Of a stretch of 64,000 nt of DNA, positions 33,101-44,200 are shown piece by piece. Under the pieces are notes generated by a model. The model did no database searches. It worked only from the letters and a program-made list of their open reading frames with translations, and was not told the origin of the DNA. The position numbers and the translations under genes were made by a program. Location of the stretch: NCBI GenBank assembly GCA_030280995.1, contig JASXTE010000014.1, forward strand, positions 3,334,656 through 3,398,655, read 5' to 3'. Within the stretch, counting starts at the first letter, position 1. Every line of letters begins with the position of its first letter. Source of the stretch: Hemileia vastatrix (lineage: Eukaryota > Basidiomycota > Pucciniomycetes > Pucciniales > Zaghouaniaceae).

Positions 33101-34209
33101 CAAAAGCTCCATGGGAAATTATAAACATGGATTTTGTAACTGGCTTGCCATTAGCAGGAAAAGAAAGTTTCAATTCTTGCTGGGTAATAGTGGATAGATT
33201 AACAAAAATGTGTAAGTTTATCCCTACCCATAAAGAGGTATCTGAAAAAGACTTGGCATTACTATGGTGGACTCAGATGATGAATACTGCTGGGTTCCCC
33301 AAAGCCATAATCTCTGACAGAGATCCTAAATTTACTTCAGAGTTCTGGACATCTTTGATGGAAGTATCAGGTTGTCAATTAAAATTGTCTACAGCACACC
33401 ATCCACAAACTGATGGGCTGGCTGAGAGAATGATACAAACTCTAGAAGACATGATCAGAAGATATTGTGCCTTTGGATTAGAATACAAAGACAATGAGAA
33501 ATTCACACATGACTGGGTAACATTAATTCCTGGCCTTGAATTTGCTTATAACAGCACAACTCATTCTGTAACAGAGAAGAAACCATTTGAACTCTGGCTG
33601 GGATATGTACCAAATACCCCAGTAAATCATTTAAATAAACTACCAAGGTTGGATATACACCCTGGCACTAAATCCTTTATTCATATGCAACAAATGTGTA
33701 GAAAGCATGCGGAAGAATGCATCCAAAAAGCATTTGAATATGAAAAGAAAAGGTGGGACAAATCTCATAAAGAATTTGAATTTAAAAAGGGAGATGAAGT
33801 CCTCATATCAACACTACATTTTAACTTACAAGGTAATGTTAAATTAAAGGATCCCTTTGTAGGACCTTTTGTAGTAAATAAAATGGTTGGGAATAATGCA
33901 GTGGAAGTCATATTATATGCTCCATATGATAGGAAACATCCAGTTCTCCCTATCTCATTATTGAAACCTTACCATGCAAATGATCCTGACTTATTTCCAA
34001 AAAGAAGGGGAAGGCCTAAAAAGCAACCTGAAGAAATTGTGGAAAAAGCAGAGATTGAAAAAATACTCAAGAAAAGAATCCTTACTAAAGAAAAAGGAAC
34101 TGAGTATTTACTAAGATTTAAAGGGAAATCAAATGAATTTGATAAATGGATACCTGAAAAAGAAATTTCTAATTTATCCACCCTTCTTAAAAAATTTAAA
34201 CAGAAATAA
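30142..34209 (+). CDS. pol: Element C Pol (intact frame of 1,355 codons after the stop)
   Basis: Same frame as Gag, separated only by TAA; 30142 is TTG, not a real start. Residues counted from there: knuckle CYKCNEPWVKGHTC 77-90; protease DTGAAGSVVS with Asp191; RT with VYIDDIIVF (YIDD 545-548); RNase H YTDASFIGLGAAL (Asp694); integrase zinc finger from His927 (CHDDILAGHFD ... CDSCQKSK); integrase triad Asp997 (NMDFVTGLP), Asp1059 (SDRDPKF), Glu1095 (GLAERMIQ), the usual D-D-35-E spacing; chromodomain about 1300-1345 (GTEYLLRFKGKSNEFDKWIP), which in chromoviruses steers integration to chromatin. All catalytic residues are present. Ends TAA 34207-34209. Confidence 0.96.
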   Translation: MPISVRDIIVARTETVRDTSGFINICNEILLNHKYETKYSNYRQSVDVVKPTTSKLPVEKKKPSAPLVPKRQENNTCYKCNEPWVKGHTCKKRINVIETSQNSEPSNHEDENVESSEDCKSNISYSDDENEIFVLEQDIMFLNDAIPHTDTSLTSIEEAEIIKDVSHDTYKITPIRAPIIICGKEMNAILDTGAAGSVVSLNALMKLDSKYQEKLEPVQTKNWRGFGSVLNPIGKYKTAVFFKYNNGYVRAVCEFVVMDNNNCSDWFIIGNDLLTKFGIKLDPANSCFTIGVNGKRKFKIFSENSVYAISPREEQLQGGRTTNEVGELENEIQKASFSPQLSKIEQEDILRLIKSYPMPFAHGSNELGLVKDHEMKISLSCDLDNIPGSLKKKPYPASPAKRKDIEDNIKLLLEMGIVEKVDTTPKYCVISPVLISYEKDKARLCGDYRALNTYTVDDIYPLPRIASIHATLQGAKYISCLDGNKGYHQIPVERNSQNYLLITTHMGIYKYVRMPFGPKNAPSVFQKLMDSVFHQEMVEGWLLVYIDDIIVFSKTYDEHLNHLKRVFQKMDEINMTIALKKCKFGFQSLKVLGHVVSGLQICVDQNKVAAIKNIGIPKNVKEVQSFLGMCGYYRQYIKNYQSIAAPLTTLIRKNEAFIWNNERQHAFTKLKECLMSAPILGLPDFTLPFILYTDASFIGLGAALQQKQIINGKLSEVVICYISRTLRKTELRYGATQLECLAMVWALEKLHYYLEDQKFELITDCSAVKSLLNMKTPNRHMFRWQLAVQEYRGRMTITHRAGTLHSNVDLLSRSPLPNDADNPAYVPENEVIHIFGIYIVDLEEEFMQTILENYSSDKDLSKLSTILNDPTNASMSALIKTLPPKYKNALEKGKLSIEDGYIYYRKKLSNVIVIPPSMKELMLSTCHDDILAGHFDFNKTLTRVKDTAWWINMKEDVQKYIETCDSCQKSKRLTGKRAGLLQQIEQPKAPWEIINMDFVTGLPLAGKESFNSCWVIVDRLTKMCKFIPTHKEVSEKDLALLWWTQMMNTAGFPKAIISDRDPKFTSEFWTSLMEVSGCQLKLSTAHHPQTDGLAERMIQTLEDMIRRYCAFGLEYKDNEKFTHDWVTLIPGLEFAYNSTTHSVTEKKPFELWLGYVPNTPVNHLNKLPRLDIHPGTKSFIHMQQMCRKHAEECIQKAFEYEKKRWDKSHKEFEFKKGDEVLISTLHFNLQGNVKLKDPFVGPFVVNKMVGNNAVEVILYAPYDRKHPVLPISLLKPYHANDPDLFPKRRGRPKKQPEEIVEKAEIEKILKKRILTKEKGTEYLLRFKGKSNEFDKWIPEKEISNLSTLLKKFKQK

Positions 34210-34379
34210 ATTTCTGTTCAACCAGCTGAGGGGTTAAAAAACCAGTACTCATAATATTTTATTATGTTTTATTTCTTTAAAGTTGAATCTTTAATGCTAC
34301 AGATTTATTCTGAATACCTGAAAATTACAATTTAATAAAATAAAATGTATAACTTATCATTTTTTTTATTGTTTTTTTT

Positions 34380-34390
34380 GGTTGGGCGAG
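34380..34390 (+). other. Polypurine tract of element C
   Basis: ggttgggcgag directly before the 3' LTR, in the place where plus-strand DNA priming occurs. It is less pure than the tracts of B and D (agagtgaggg/gaag). Confidence 0.5.
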
Positions 34391-35892
34391 TGTCAGCCTG
34401 TATATCCCCAGGACTGAGTAAAAAGTACTTATAAGTTATGTTAAACACATGAACTAGACATGGGAATAATAAATAAGAGTACACAAATAGTATACATAAG
34501 TAAAATTATGATAATACACAAAAAAATGCCATTATAACACCTTATATACACACATATATCCACCTTTTATAGGTCTTATGTACTTAATATTAAGTTGGAA
34601 TATGTTAGGGTAATCTTAAGAACCTTAAGTATAAGGCTACATAATTTTTAAGTACACTTAAAGCTGTTATATTCATTGTTTTATGCAAAAAACAAGAAAT
34701 GCGCTTTATTTCACTTAAAAGTTGACTATATGCGCTATAAAATTGAGAATATCAAAATTGCGCTTTGACAGATCAATTGGGCTCATTTAGAACTATTGAT
34801 TTGGCTATTTAAATGCATAAAAATAACACTTTTCAAATTTGGTGTTTTTTATGCCAGAAATGGCTTCTGTGTACTGGCCACATACTGCCTGCTTTTTTCC
34901 CGTGTGAATAGCTTCATTTTTAGCAAAGTTAGCTTTTTCACACTATAATTACCCCACATTCTACGCCCACTGTGGGGAAACACACTAAAATAGGCGACAG
35001 GCGCTTATTTAGTGTCCTAGCTTAATTAATAATGCATTGACCTTGTTTATATGCACTAATTTCATTAATAACCTCACTCTTGGCACTTTATTTCATCACC
35101 ACGCTTAAATTCGCCTAATTTTAGTCAAGGATTTACCCGTGCAAGCGCCTGCCAAGAACTGCATGTAGTTACCCCACATCTCACGCTCTTTTTTAAGTTT
35201 TTGGGTGGTTTCTCAGTCAATTTTGGTTATTTTTGAATGGGAATTTCACGTAGTATAATGTCAGGATTAGCCCCATTATTTCTACAGTCAATCCCCCTTA
35301 TTATTAAGCTATTACTAACCTTAAAAAGTCTCCTTTAGTCTTTAATATTATTGTTTTATACGCATATACTCTCTTTTTGTCTTTTTCTTTAATTTTGATG
35401 GATTTCCCTTATTATTACAGGATTTTGGCGGTTGTTACTCTTCTAATTATGTCATGGGTTACTAGGAATGTTGATGGGCATGTCTATTAGTTGTTTAGAG
35501 GCGTCATTAACTGTGTATTGGGTGGTACATCAAGGGAATCATTGGGGAACTCAGTGTGTATAAAAGGAGGAGGTTTTTGGGTTGTATTTCTTCATTCTTT
35601 ATCATTACAATTTAACCAATATAACCAAATCAATTACAATACATATCAATTAGTACTTTTATAAGACTTCTGAATAGTATCTGAATTTATATAATCTATT
35701 TTTCTACCAACTATAAAGATTGTAAGCCATATATAAGAGTAGTGAGAGTTATATTACTGAGACCTTTATATTTGATTATATTTTACAACTTAGTGGATTA
35801 AAACTACAGTATTCATATAGGACCATTAAAATCTTCTAGACAACTGACTATTCAAGCTAGTTCACGTCCTTGTACTTGACCTTAGCCTGACA
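34391..35892 (+). repeat. 3' LTR of element C (1502 bp)
   Basis: Copy of 26166-27667 with two differences noticed by eye, followed by the target duplicate gtatc. Confidence 0.97.
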
Positions 35893-36345
35893 GTATCAAT
35901 GTTCAGGGATCCCCAATTAAATTAATTGCGGATAAAAATCCTTATACCCCAATTATCTTCCACAATTATTTTTGCTAATAATTGGGTTATTAGACACTTT
36001 ACGTGTCAATGTTCACCTCTTATCTGAAATTTCTCTACTCAATTTTTAATAACCACATACTGGAAAACTTTCTGTCATAACCACATCTTGGCCTACTTTC
36101 ATTCATAACATCTGCAATTATATGTCATGTGACTTGCATACAAATCAATCATGGATGTGATGAGTTTGGGATTACAAATTAGGAATGGGAATTGGGGTAT
36201 AAGAAGCGGGATAATGCATTATCATGGATTCCTTATCCACTAGCCCCGGGGCTAGTGGATAAGAATCTTCCGCAATTAATAATGTTTAATCCCGGGAAAA
36301 AAATTCCTGATCCCTAATTGCGGATCCCTGAACATTGATACCCCC
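35893..36345. mobile_element. MITE-3: non-autonomous Harbinger-like element (main part)
   Basis: Reads GTATCAATGTTCAGGGATCC at the left and GGATCCCTGAACATTGATAC + CCCC at 36345, TA-flanked. Joined with 26156-26165 it is about 456 bp. The reverse complement of 36100-36345 matches 49601-49850, the start of the transposase-bearing element, nearly base for base. It is therefore an internal-deletion derivative of that element. It contains a perfect 32-bp palindrome at 36232-36263. Confidence 0.88.
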
Positions 36346-36701
36346 TAATAAATGTAAGAGCATCCACACTAGTAGGTTTGGTATGGATATTTTAATGAAA
36401 ATAGCAGCTAATATTCAACACTCATCATATTTTAGTCTTTTTCTAAAGAGTCAAATCAGTAATTTTCTCAGTAAATCATAGATCTTTCTAAATTTTATTG
36501 AACCTTTTGTGTAACTCAATTTCTGCCCTGACATTTTTTCAGTAATTCATCTCACTTTCTCAACCTCACAACACCTCAATCACTCCAATTCATTAAAACT
36601 TCACTCTCACCAAAAACTACATTACTCTCTTCTGATCATAACATCACACCCATAAACAGCTCTATATTATTTTACCACAGGTTCTGTGAAATGTACACAC
36701 C
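36346..36701. other. AT-rich repeat debris left of the solo LTR
   Basis: GAGCATCCACACTAGTAGG begins near 36358. The block AATATTCAACACTCAT ... AAATCAGTAATTTT (36410-36465) recurs inverted at about 46714-46757, on the other side of the nested insertions, suggesting a TIR element here that the solo LTR interrupted. No coding signal. Confidence 0.4.
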
Positions 36702-37518
36702 TATCGGCCGGTCATCTAGAAGAAGGAGAAAAAGAAGATGAAGAAGAGGGAAAGGAGGAAAGCAAAATTTAAAGGAAGTTGTAAGGGGAGAAAATAAAAG
36801 AGAAGGTAAGAGGAATTTTGAAGGGAGGTAACTACAATTAAGGACTTTGACAATATAAGAGGCAAAAATTTTAATGGGGAACCAATAACTTAGTAAGTAA
36901 TTTTAATTTATCTGCTTAAATACCAATTCATGACTACTAAAAATCTTAAAGCAACCTTTAATGTATTTAATATAGTAATTAAAAGGGAGAAAAGCACCAC
37001 AAACAATTAATATAATAATGTATTGTAAAAATGATAAGATAATGTAAGTGATGGGGCTAAAGGGGATTACCCAAGGCCTTTATATAGGCAAGGGGACCTC
37101 TGAAGTGCCACAAATGAGTATATACAAAATAGTAATAAAGTGAAACAAGAAAATAAAAGAAAATAAGTAAAACATAGATATTAAGAGAAAAACATGAAAC
37201 AAATAATTAAACACATGAGTAAGAGACTAATTTTCCCACCATAGTTTCCCAAACCAGTTAATTAAAATAATGAGTAACTAAATAAGTCTGAAACATAAGA
37301 ACTGTGAGTAAAATAATCAAAAACAGGTATTAAAATGAGATTTAAGTGTTTTAATTGAAACAAATAAAATTATTTTGACGCAAAAATTTATGTAATCAAT
37401 TTAACCTAGTATAAAACAAAAATAATTAATTGTTTTAACTATTTAATTAGTTCTGTAACTAGTTTGAATGAAACAAGTAATTAATTTAATGATATTGCTA
37501 ATTTAAAGTGAGAGTTTT
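36702..37518 (-). repeat. Solo LTR, left part (split by element D)
   Basis: Related to the LTR of A (shared words around GGTCATCTAGAAG, AAGTGATGGG...GGGGATTA[C/T]CCAAGGCC and the TATA region near 37080), minus orientation. It starts TATCGGCC after target duplicate acacc (36697-36701). It continues at 46011-46485, which ends GGCTGACA followed by acacc (46486-46490). No internal genes of its own, so a recombined solo LTR of about 1.29 kb. Confidence 0.85.
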
Positions 37519-38314
37519 TGTCAGCCAGGCTACTAGAGTTACCCAGTAAAATAAGTAGTTATTTTACTGAGATGAAGCCACGCCCCTTTTTCTTACTAAC
37601 AATTAATTATTTATTTACTTATGTATTACCTACAAATAACTAGTTAAGTATATTAAGTAGTATAAATAATTAATGTAAGTAAATGTCCCATACATTTTAC
37701 TCCCTAACACCGTGCTCAATAGTATAGTTGATTGGGAATAAAAATTAATAATAAAATTGTAATTAAAAAAAACCTTAAGATTTTTTTATTACTTCATTTA
37801 GAGATCTGAAATTCTGTGAAATTAATATAATTAATTTAATTGTGATGTAATTAATTGTGACAGTCCAAGGAACTCATACTTTATTACTAATAAAATTGAT
37901 GCCCTTGTTGACGTACCGATTGATTTATTTTCTTATGTCATATATATACTCCTTTTAGTCATCTTCTTTCTCACATACTTACAGTAGATGGTGTAAATTC
38001 CGTGTCTTTTATTCCCTCATGTTTTGCCTATAAAAGGCCCTCACTTTTGTGCTTTTCAGAACATTCATTACTTACTTACTTATTACATTTATAACAAATA
38101 AATTATTATTTCTATACTTTATAACATTAGTATTTACATCAACATATTTCTAATCTATAATTTATATTAATATTTAACTTACCTCTTATTACTTGAGTGA
38201 AATAATAAAAGAGATTAAAAGAAATACATACTTTACCTTTGAGAGTCCATTAAAACCCTAAAAACCCTCATATAACCTTGAATAAAACTTCTAGACCAAA
38301 AGGACCCCTTGACA
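37519..38314 (+). repeat. 5' LTR of element D (796 bp)
   Basis: TGTCAGCCAGGCTACTAG ... AAAAGGACCCCTTGACA. TATAAAA at 38029-38035. Similar in layout but clearly diverged from the LTR of B. Confidence 0.95.
38029..38035 (+). promoter_or_regulatory. TATA box in 5' LTR of element D
   Basis: TGCCTATAAAAGGCCC, conserved in the 3' LTR. Confidence 0.6.
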
Positions 38315-39166
38315 ATTGGAGGCCTTCCTGAATTATTGACGGCGCATCGTTATTTGAGGCCGTAAATTAAAGGGACCATCGGCATTCGAGTACCTGTAAG
38401 GACGAGAGAGCGACAAAACGACGAACGTCATACGTCATGTGACAAAATTTTTTGCTGCAAACGGGAATCAAACTGCACTCCAAATTTTAGGTTCATATAT
38501 TGACTAAAAGTTGTATATATCGTGGTAATTATTGATATTACTATTTGTGGGTCACTTTGCACTCTTCATCTGCTACGTATTTCTTTTTACTCAGCACTCT
38601 GTAAGTGGCATTAATTTGCTCATTTTACAGGGGGAGGTGTCTGGTAATTTGGAATTATTTTTTATTTTTTATATTTTTTTTTATTTTTCCTAGTTGACAA
38701 TAATAGAGCAATTGTGTTCTTAGTCCTAGAAGTAATAAAAAATTATATTTTAATATTAATTATTATAATTTTCAGTTGACCTTTTGTCCTGATAATTTAG
38801 ATTTTATTTGTTCCAGTTGACAAATTGTCCTGACAATAATTTTTTTTTAATTAATAAAAATTCATATTTAATTACTTCAGTTGACATTAAGTCCTGGTAG
38901 TTAATTAATCAGTTGATTTAAATCCTGATAATAATTATCATAAAATTATTAATAAATTTTTTTTTTATTTCTTCAGTTGATTATTTTAAAATCCTGGTTT
39001 TAAATTATTTTTTAAATTAATAAATTAATTATTATTTAGTTGATTTTTATCCTAAAAAGATTTTTTATTTTATCATTTTTATTTTATTTCTTTCAAATAA
39101 AAAGTAAAAATAAAAAAGACTAATTCATCTTATTGTCTCTTTCTTCATTTCAGTTGAATTTAAAAA
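38315..39166 (+). other. Leader of element D with about eight CAGTTGAC...TCCTG repeats
   Basis: From about 38698 to the gag ATG there are seven or eight copies of CAGTTGAC/T...TCCTG, e.g. CAGTTGACATTAAGTCCTGG near 38878, the same 20-mer as in B. The last half-copy, TCAGTTGAATTTAAAAA, touches the ATG. The first 400 bases match the leader of B. Confidence 0.75.
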
Positions 39167-41257
39167 ATGACTGACCAAAGTGCTTCTTCTGCACATGAAG
39201 AGGAACTGGACTTAATTAATTATGATGAGGCTACTTCTGTGAGTTCTCCTTTGACAATAAAAATATCTCAAATTAATCAATCCTTGCCCCAAACAGGATG
39301 TGGAGATGGAAGAAGTGGAAATCCTGGTAGACACAACTCAGGATCAGAAACCTGTAATAAACCCCCCAGAAGAACTTCCAAAAGGATTCAGAATAAAAAA
39401 GATGCCATTGCCTCAACAGGTAAAGATTCTGTCAACTCACATAAAGGAACTAAGGACAGAAAACTTGAGAGTAAGGACAAGAGTAGATGCTCTGGAAGAA
39501 AAGGTAAGAAAGATAGATGCCTTTCTTCAAGAGAAGAGGAAACCTCTTACCCCCAGAAATCATCAACAATTGGCTCCTCAGAAGCCAGAGAAGGTGGAAG
39601 TGTCCAAGTGGAAGTGGGATTGGTTAAACACTCAGTGGGACTACCTGTCTCAAAATCAGCATCAGTTGCCTCAGCCAGGTCCGTCAAGACCCAGCCAAGT
39701 CAACCCCACACCTCCTCACCCCTATCAAGGAGGCAGAAGAAGAAAATCCAATATGGTCTTGTCCAGCAAACCTTGGTAAGCCCTTCTATTGATTCTCAAG
39801 TACCATTTCTTTTAGCTGATTCTGTTCCTTCAGGTAAATCTGAGAGGGAAGATGAAACCTTGAGACCAGTAGAGGCTGGGAACAGTAGAAAAATCACTCA
39901 TGTATCTAATACTTTACTTTTAATTGCTACTTCAATGATTAACCCTGATATGGCTGTAATTGATAAAACTCTTGACCCTGAGTTTTATGAGAGTCTGGAA
40001 AGTTACTCTGTTTCCTTATTGAGAAACACTCCAGATGTAGAAAAGATTAATGATGAGTATTTGAGAGATATTATTGCAAAGTAGAATCATATTATGAACA
40101 ATATGCAATTAACTCAGAAGTTTAATGGTTTATTAACTGAGCAAGGGTATCAATCATTAAGGAGTGAATTGCAGAAAGTCTCTGATGATTTGTTTAATTA
40201 TAAAGCAACTCATGAAAAGAAGGTTGCTTTGTGGAAAAATATCAAAAATGATTTGTCCAAATTGAAAGACACTGTATCTATCTGTTGTAAGGAACTGGAG
40301 ATAGATAAGATGAATCTGAAGAGATTGAATGACCATTATTAATATTTTCAAAATAAAAATCAGTTATCTTTTGCAACCATCAATGAGAGTTTATCTAGTC
40401 TTCCAAGAATGAAAACAAGACTAACAACCACTGAAGTGAAATTGAACTCATTGTTGAATGACCAAAAATATTCTGACATCTCTTTAAAGGAATATATAGT
40501 GCAGGATGCTCAAATATTACCTGTGGCTAGTTCATCTAAAGTAAAAATAGTTCCAGAGATACTTGTTGATACCACTGAGTTTCCATCAAAAATTGATGAT
40601 GCACCAGGATCTTGAACAGAGGGATTGAACAATGAGATTACAGCCCAATTGGAGAAGTTACAGCTGCTTCTTACTCAGAAACAAGCTAGTACTAAGGAGA
40701 CTCCTTTAAATCAAAAGAATTGGCCAAAACTTGACCAATATCCAACATTTGATGGTGATTCTTCTTCTGATTGGCAACAATTTATTTTCAGAATTGATAA
40801 CTTAAAAAACTCTTACAAACTCCCAGATGAGGAAGTTGTGTCTAATTTAATTTCTTTATTTACCAATGTAGCCCTAATGTGGTATAAATCTGTCCTCCTT
40901 GATGGGAATGATTACTCATGGGAAGATTGGAAGAAATTAATTAAAGCACAATTTGGGGGCTCCAAGTTTAGGATGGCTCAACAAAGGCAGTATGAGGAAG
41001 CTAAATATAGTTCTTCTACTGATAAACCTATTGAGTTCTTAATGAAACTTGTAAAAATCTTAAGAGCTATGGACCCAAAAATGGAGTTTGAGTTATGGAA
41101 GGACAGGATCCTTTATAAGTTGCCAATGTCTTTAAGAGACTTGATAGTGGCAAGGACTGAGCTCACCAGAGAACCTTCTTCTTTCATCAATACTTGTAAT
41201 GAGATTCTTCTAAACAACAAGTATGATGCCAGAAGATTCATTCCTAGAACCACTTGA
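39167..41257 (+). pseudogene. gag: Element D gag (in-frame stops)
   Basis: ATG 39167 (MTDQSASSAHEEELDLINYDEA). Stops at 40082 (TAG), 40340 (TAA), 40613 (TGA) and 41255 (TGA) interrupt an otherwise unbroken frame. Contents: acidic start, a region shared with the +1 frame (39300-39779), coiled coils 39900-40500, the capsid-like block NWPKLDQYPTFDGDSSSDW near 40720, and RILYKLPMSLRDLIVARTE at about 41105, where C has its stop. B has TCA where D has TAA at 40340, a C-to-A change. Confidence 0.93.
39300..39779 (+). CDS. Overlapping +1 reading frame in element D gag (159 aa, intact)
   Basis: ATG 39300, stop 39777-39779, no internal stop although Gag-Pol of the same copy has seven. Residues 30-75: GFRIKKMPLPQQVKIL and a heptad run (LRTENLRVRTRVDALEEKV). 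Then VEVSKWKWDWLNTQWDYLSQ, a Gln/Pro-rich linker, HPYQGGRRRKS, end SKPW. Same plan as 28424-28873 in C. The stop codon overlaps TTGGTAAG, a splice-donor-like word present at this spot in all four elements. Function unknown. Confidence 0.65.
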   Translation: MEMEEVEILVDTTQDQKPVINPPEELPKGFRIKKMPLPQQVKILSTHIKELRTENLRVRTRVDALEEKVRKIDAFLQEKRKPLTPRNHQQLAPQKPEKVEVSKWKWDWLNTQWDYLSQNQHQLPQPGPSRPSQVNPTPPHPYQGGRRRKSNMVLSSKPW

Positions 41258-44200
41258 GAGAAACCCTCAACTTACCGACAGAAACCTCTGGAAAAGGTTG
41301 GGAAGCCTTCTGCCCCTTTTGCACCTAAAAAGTATGCAACAAACACTTGGTTCAAGTGCAACAAACCTTGGCATAAGGGCCATGTTTGTGACAAGAAGAT
41401 AAATCTTGTAGAACAAACAGAGGAGCATGCTGATGACACAGTAGCACTGGAGGATACTTCAAGTGAATGTGCCAGCAATATTTCATATGAAGCTCAACAA
41501 GAAATCTTGATGCTGGAAGAGGATATCCTTTATTTAAATACTATTGATATTAATAATAATGGTTTATCTACAGTTGAAGATGCTGAGATCATAAATAACA
41601 TTGAGGATAGCTCAATGGTTATTGCACCTCTCAAGGCACCAGTCTTGATCAATGGAACCAGCAGTGAAGTTGTTCTGGATTCTGGAGCTGGAGGAAGTGT
41701 AGTATCTGAAAGAGCACTTGCTTCAGTGGATCAAGACTATAAATCAAAACTGATGCCTATCATTTCTGAAAATTGGAGAGGGTATGGCTCTGTTTTGTCC
41801 CCCATTGGTAAATACAAAGCCACAGTGTTTTTTAAATATAACCATGGTTTTGTAAGAGCTATTTGTGATTTTGTTGTCATGAAAAATGATAACTTAAGCA
41901 ATTGGTTTATTGTAGGGAATGATATTTTAACCAAGTATGGCATAAAATTGGATCCTTTAAAACAATGTTTCACAATGGAGATGAATGGAAAGAGAAAATT
42001 TAAGATTTCTTCCTCCAAAAAATTATTAAAACCAGAATTGAACACATGTAATTCTGTGGTTCAATATAAAGGAAGATCTACAAAAGAAATGCATGCCCTT
42101 ATGTCTGAAATTGACAATGCCTCTTTTGGAGAACAACTTTCTGGTGAGAATAAATATTCCATCATTAACTTGATAAAGTCTTTTCCTATGGCCTTTGCTC
42201 ATGGGTCACATGAACTGGGATTAGTTAAAGAGGAAATGAAACTTTCATTGTCTTGTCCATTAACTGATATACCACCTAGTTTAAAAAAGAAGCCTTATCC
42301 TGGTTCTCCCACAAAGAGAAAAGATATTGAAGACAATATCTCTACCCTTTTGAAAATGAATAATATTGAAAAGGTAGTTGAAACACCTAAATATTGTGTT
42401 ATCTCACCTGTCCTAATTTCTTATGAGAAAGATAAAGCCAGGTTATGTGGTGATTATAGAGCACTGAATACTTATACTGTTGATGATATCTACCCTTTAC
42501 CTAGAATTAGCTCTATACATGCTACTTTACAGGGTGCTAAATATATCAGCTGTTTGGATGGTAAGAAGGGATATCACCAGGTACCTGTTGAGAAAAATTC
42601 TCAGAATTTTCTGATGATTGCTACTCATATGGGTATTTATAAGTATATTAGGATGCCTTTTGGCCCTAAAAATGCCCCTTCAGTTTTCCAAAAAGTCATG
42701 GATAACACATTCCATCAAGAGATAATTGAAGGATGGGTGATGGTTTATATTGATGATATCATTATATTCTCAAAAACATTTGAGGACCATCTTAACCACC
42801 TGTGTAAAGTGTTCCAGAAAATGGATGAAATAAATATGACACTTGCTTTGAAGAAATGTAAATTTGGTTTTCATTCTTTAAAAGTTCTAGGTCATGTTGT
42901 TTCAGGCTTACAGATATGTGTTGACCAAAACAAAGTGGCAGCCATACAACAGGTGAAGGCTCCTACTACAGTTAGGGAGCTCCAGAGTTTTTTGGGAATG
43001 TGTGGATACTATAGACAGTATATTAAAAATTACCAAGTCATAGCTTTACCCCTTACCCAATTAACTAGAAAGGATGTTGCTTTTGTCTGGAATAGTGAAA
43101 GACAAAGAGCCTTTGACACTATGAAACACTGTTTGATGTCAGCACTAATTCTTGCTTTACCTGACTTTAATCAAACATTTGTTTTGTACACTGATGCCAG
43201 TTTCATTGGTCTTGGTGCTGCCCTCCATCAAAAACAAGTGATAAATAATAAAGTTTAAGAAGTAGTAATTTGTTATATTTCAAGAACCTTAAGGAATAGT
43301 GAATTGAAATATGGTGCTACTCAATTGGAATGTTTAGCTGTAGTGTGGGCTCTAGAGAAGCTACATTATTACCTAGATGACCAGAAATTTGAACTTGTCA
43401 CTGATTGAAGTGCAGTTAAATCCCTTTTAAACTTGAAAACACCAAACAGACATATGTTCAGATGGCAGTTGGCTGTTCAAGAATACAGAGGGAGAATGAC
43501 AATTATTCATAGGGCTGGTATTGTTCACTCAAATGTGGACATGTTATCAAGGTTACCTTTACCAAATGATGACTCTAATCCTGCTTATGATCCTGAGGAT
43601 GAAATTATTCATATACATGGGATATATGTGGTTAATATGGAGGAAGAGCTATTACAGCTTATTCTGGATTCGTATGATAAGGACACTGACTTGAAAAAGT
43701 TATGCACCATATTAAATGATCCAAAGAATGTTTCAATACAAGCATTAATTAAAACCCTTCCACCAAAGTACCAAAAATCTTTGGAAAAAGGTAAATTTTC
43801 TATAGATGAAGGATATCTATATTATAGAAGGAAGTTGAGTAATTTTATTGTTATTCCTCCTTCTATGAGAGAAATAATCTTGAAAATTTGTCATGATTAC
43901 ATATTAGCTGGACATTTTGATCTTGAAAAAGCAATGATCAGAATTAAGAATACTGCTTGGTGGGTTAATATGTCTGAAGACACAAAATTATATGTTGAGT
44001 CTTGTGATTCTTTCCAAAAATCAAAAAGATTGACTGGTAAAAGAGCAGGATTAATGAAACATATTGAACCTCCTGATGAACCATGGCAGATAATAAACAT
44101 GGATTTTGTAACTGGATTACCTATGGCTGGAAAAGACAGTTATAACTCTTGTTGGGTTATTGTGGACAGATTCACTAAAATGTGTAAATTTATCTCTACC

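Larger units (their letters stand above)
26166..35892 (+). mobile_element. Ty3/gypsy chromovirus C (nearly intact, recent)
   Basis: Flanked by gtatc (26161-26165, 35893-35897). LTRs are 1502 bp each (26166-27667 and 34391-35892), TGTCAGCC...GCCTGACA. I noticed only two differences between them (A/G in AGTGAG[A/G]TTATATT and T/C in GTTCA[T/C]GTCC). Internal part: leader 27668-28335, Gag-Pol 28336-34209 with a single in-frame TAA at 30136-30138. By LTR identity the youngest complete element here. Confidence 0.97.
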
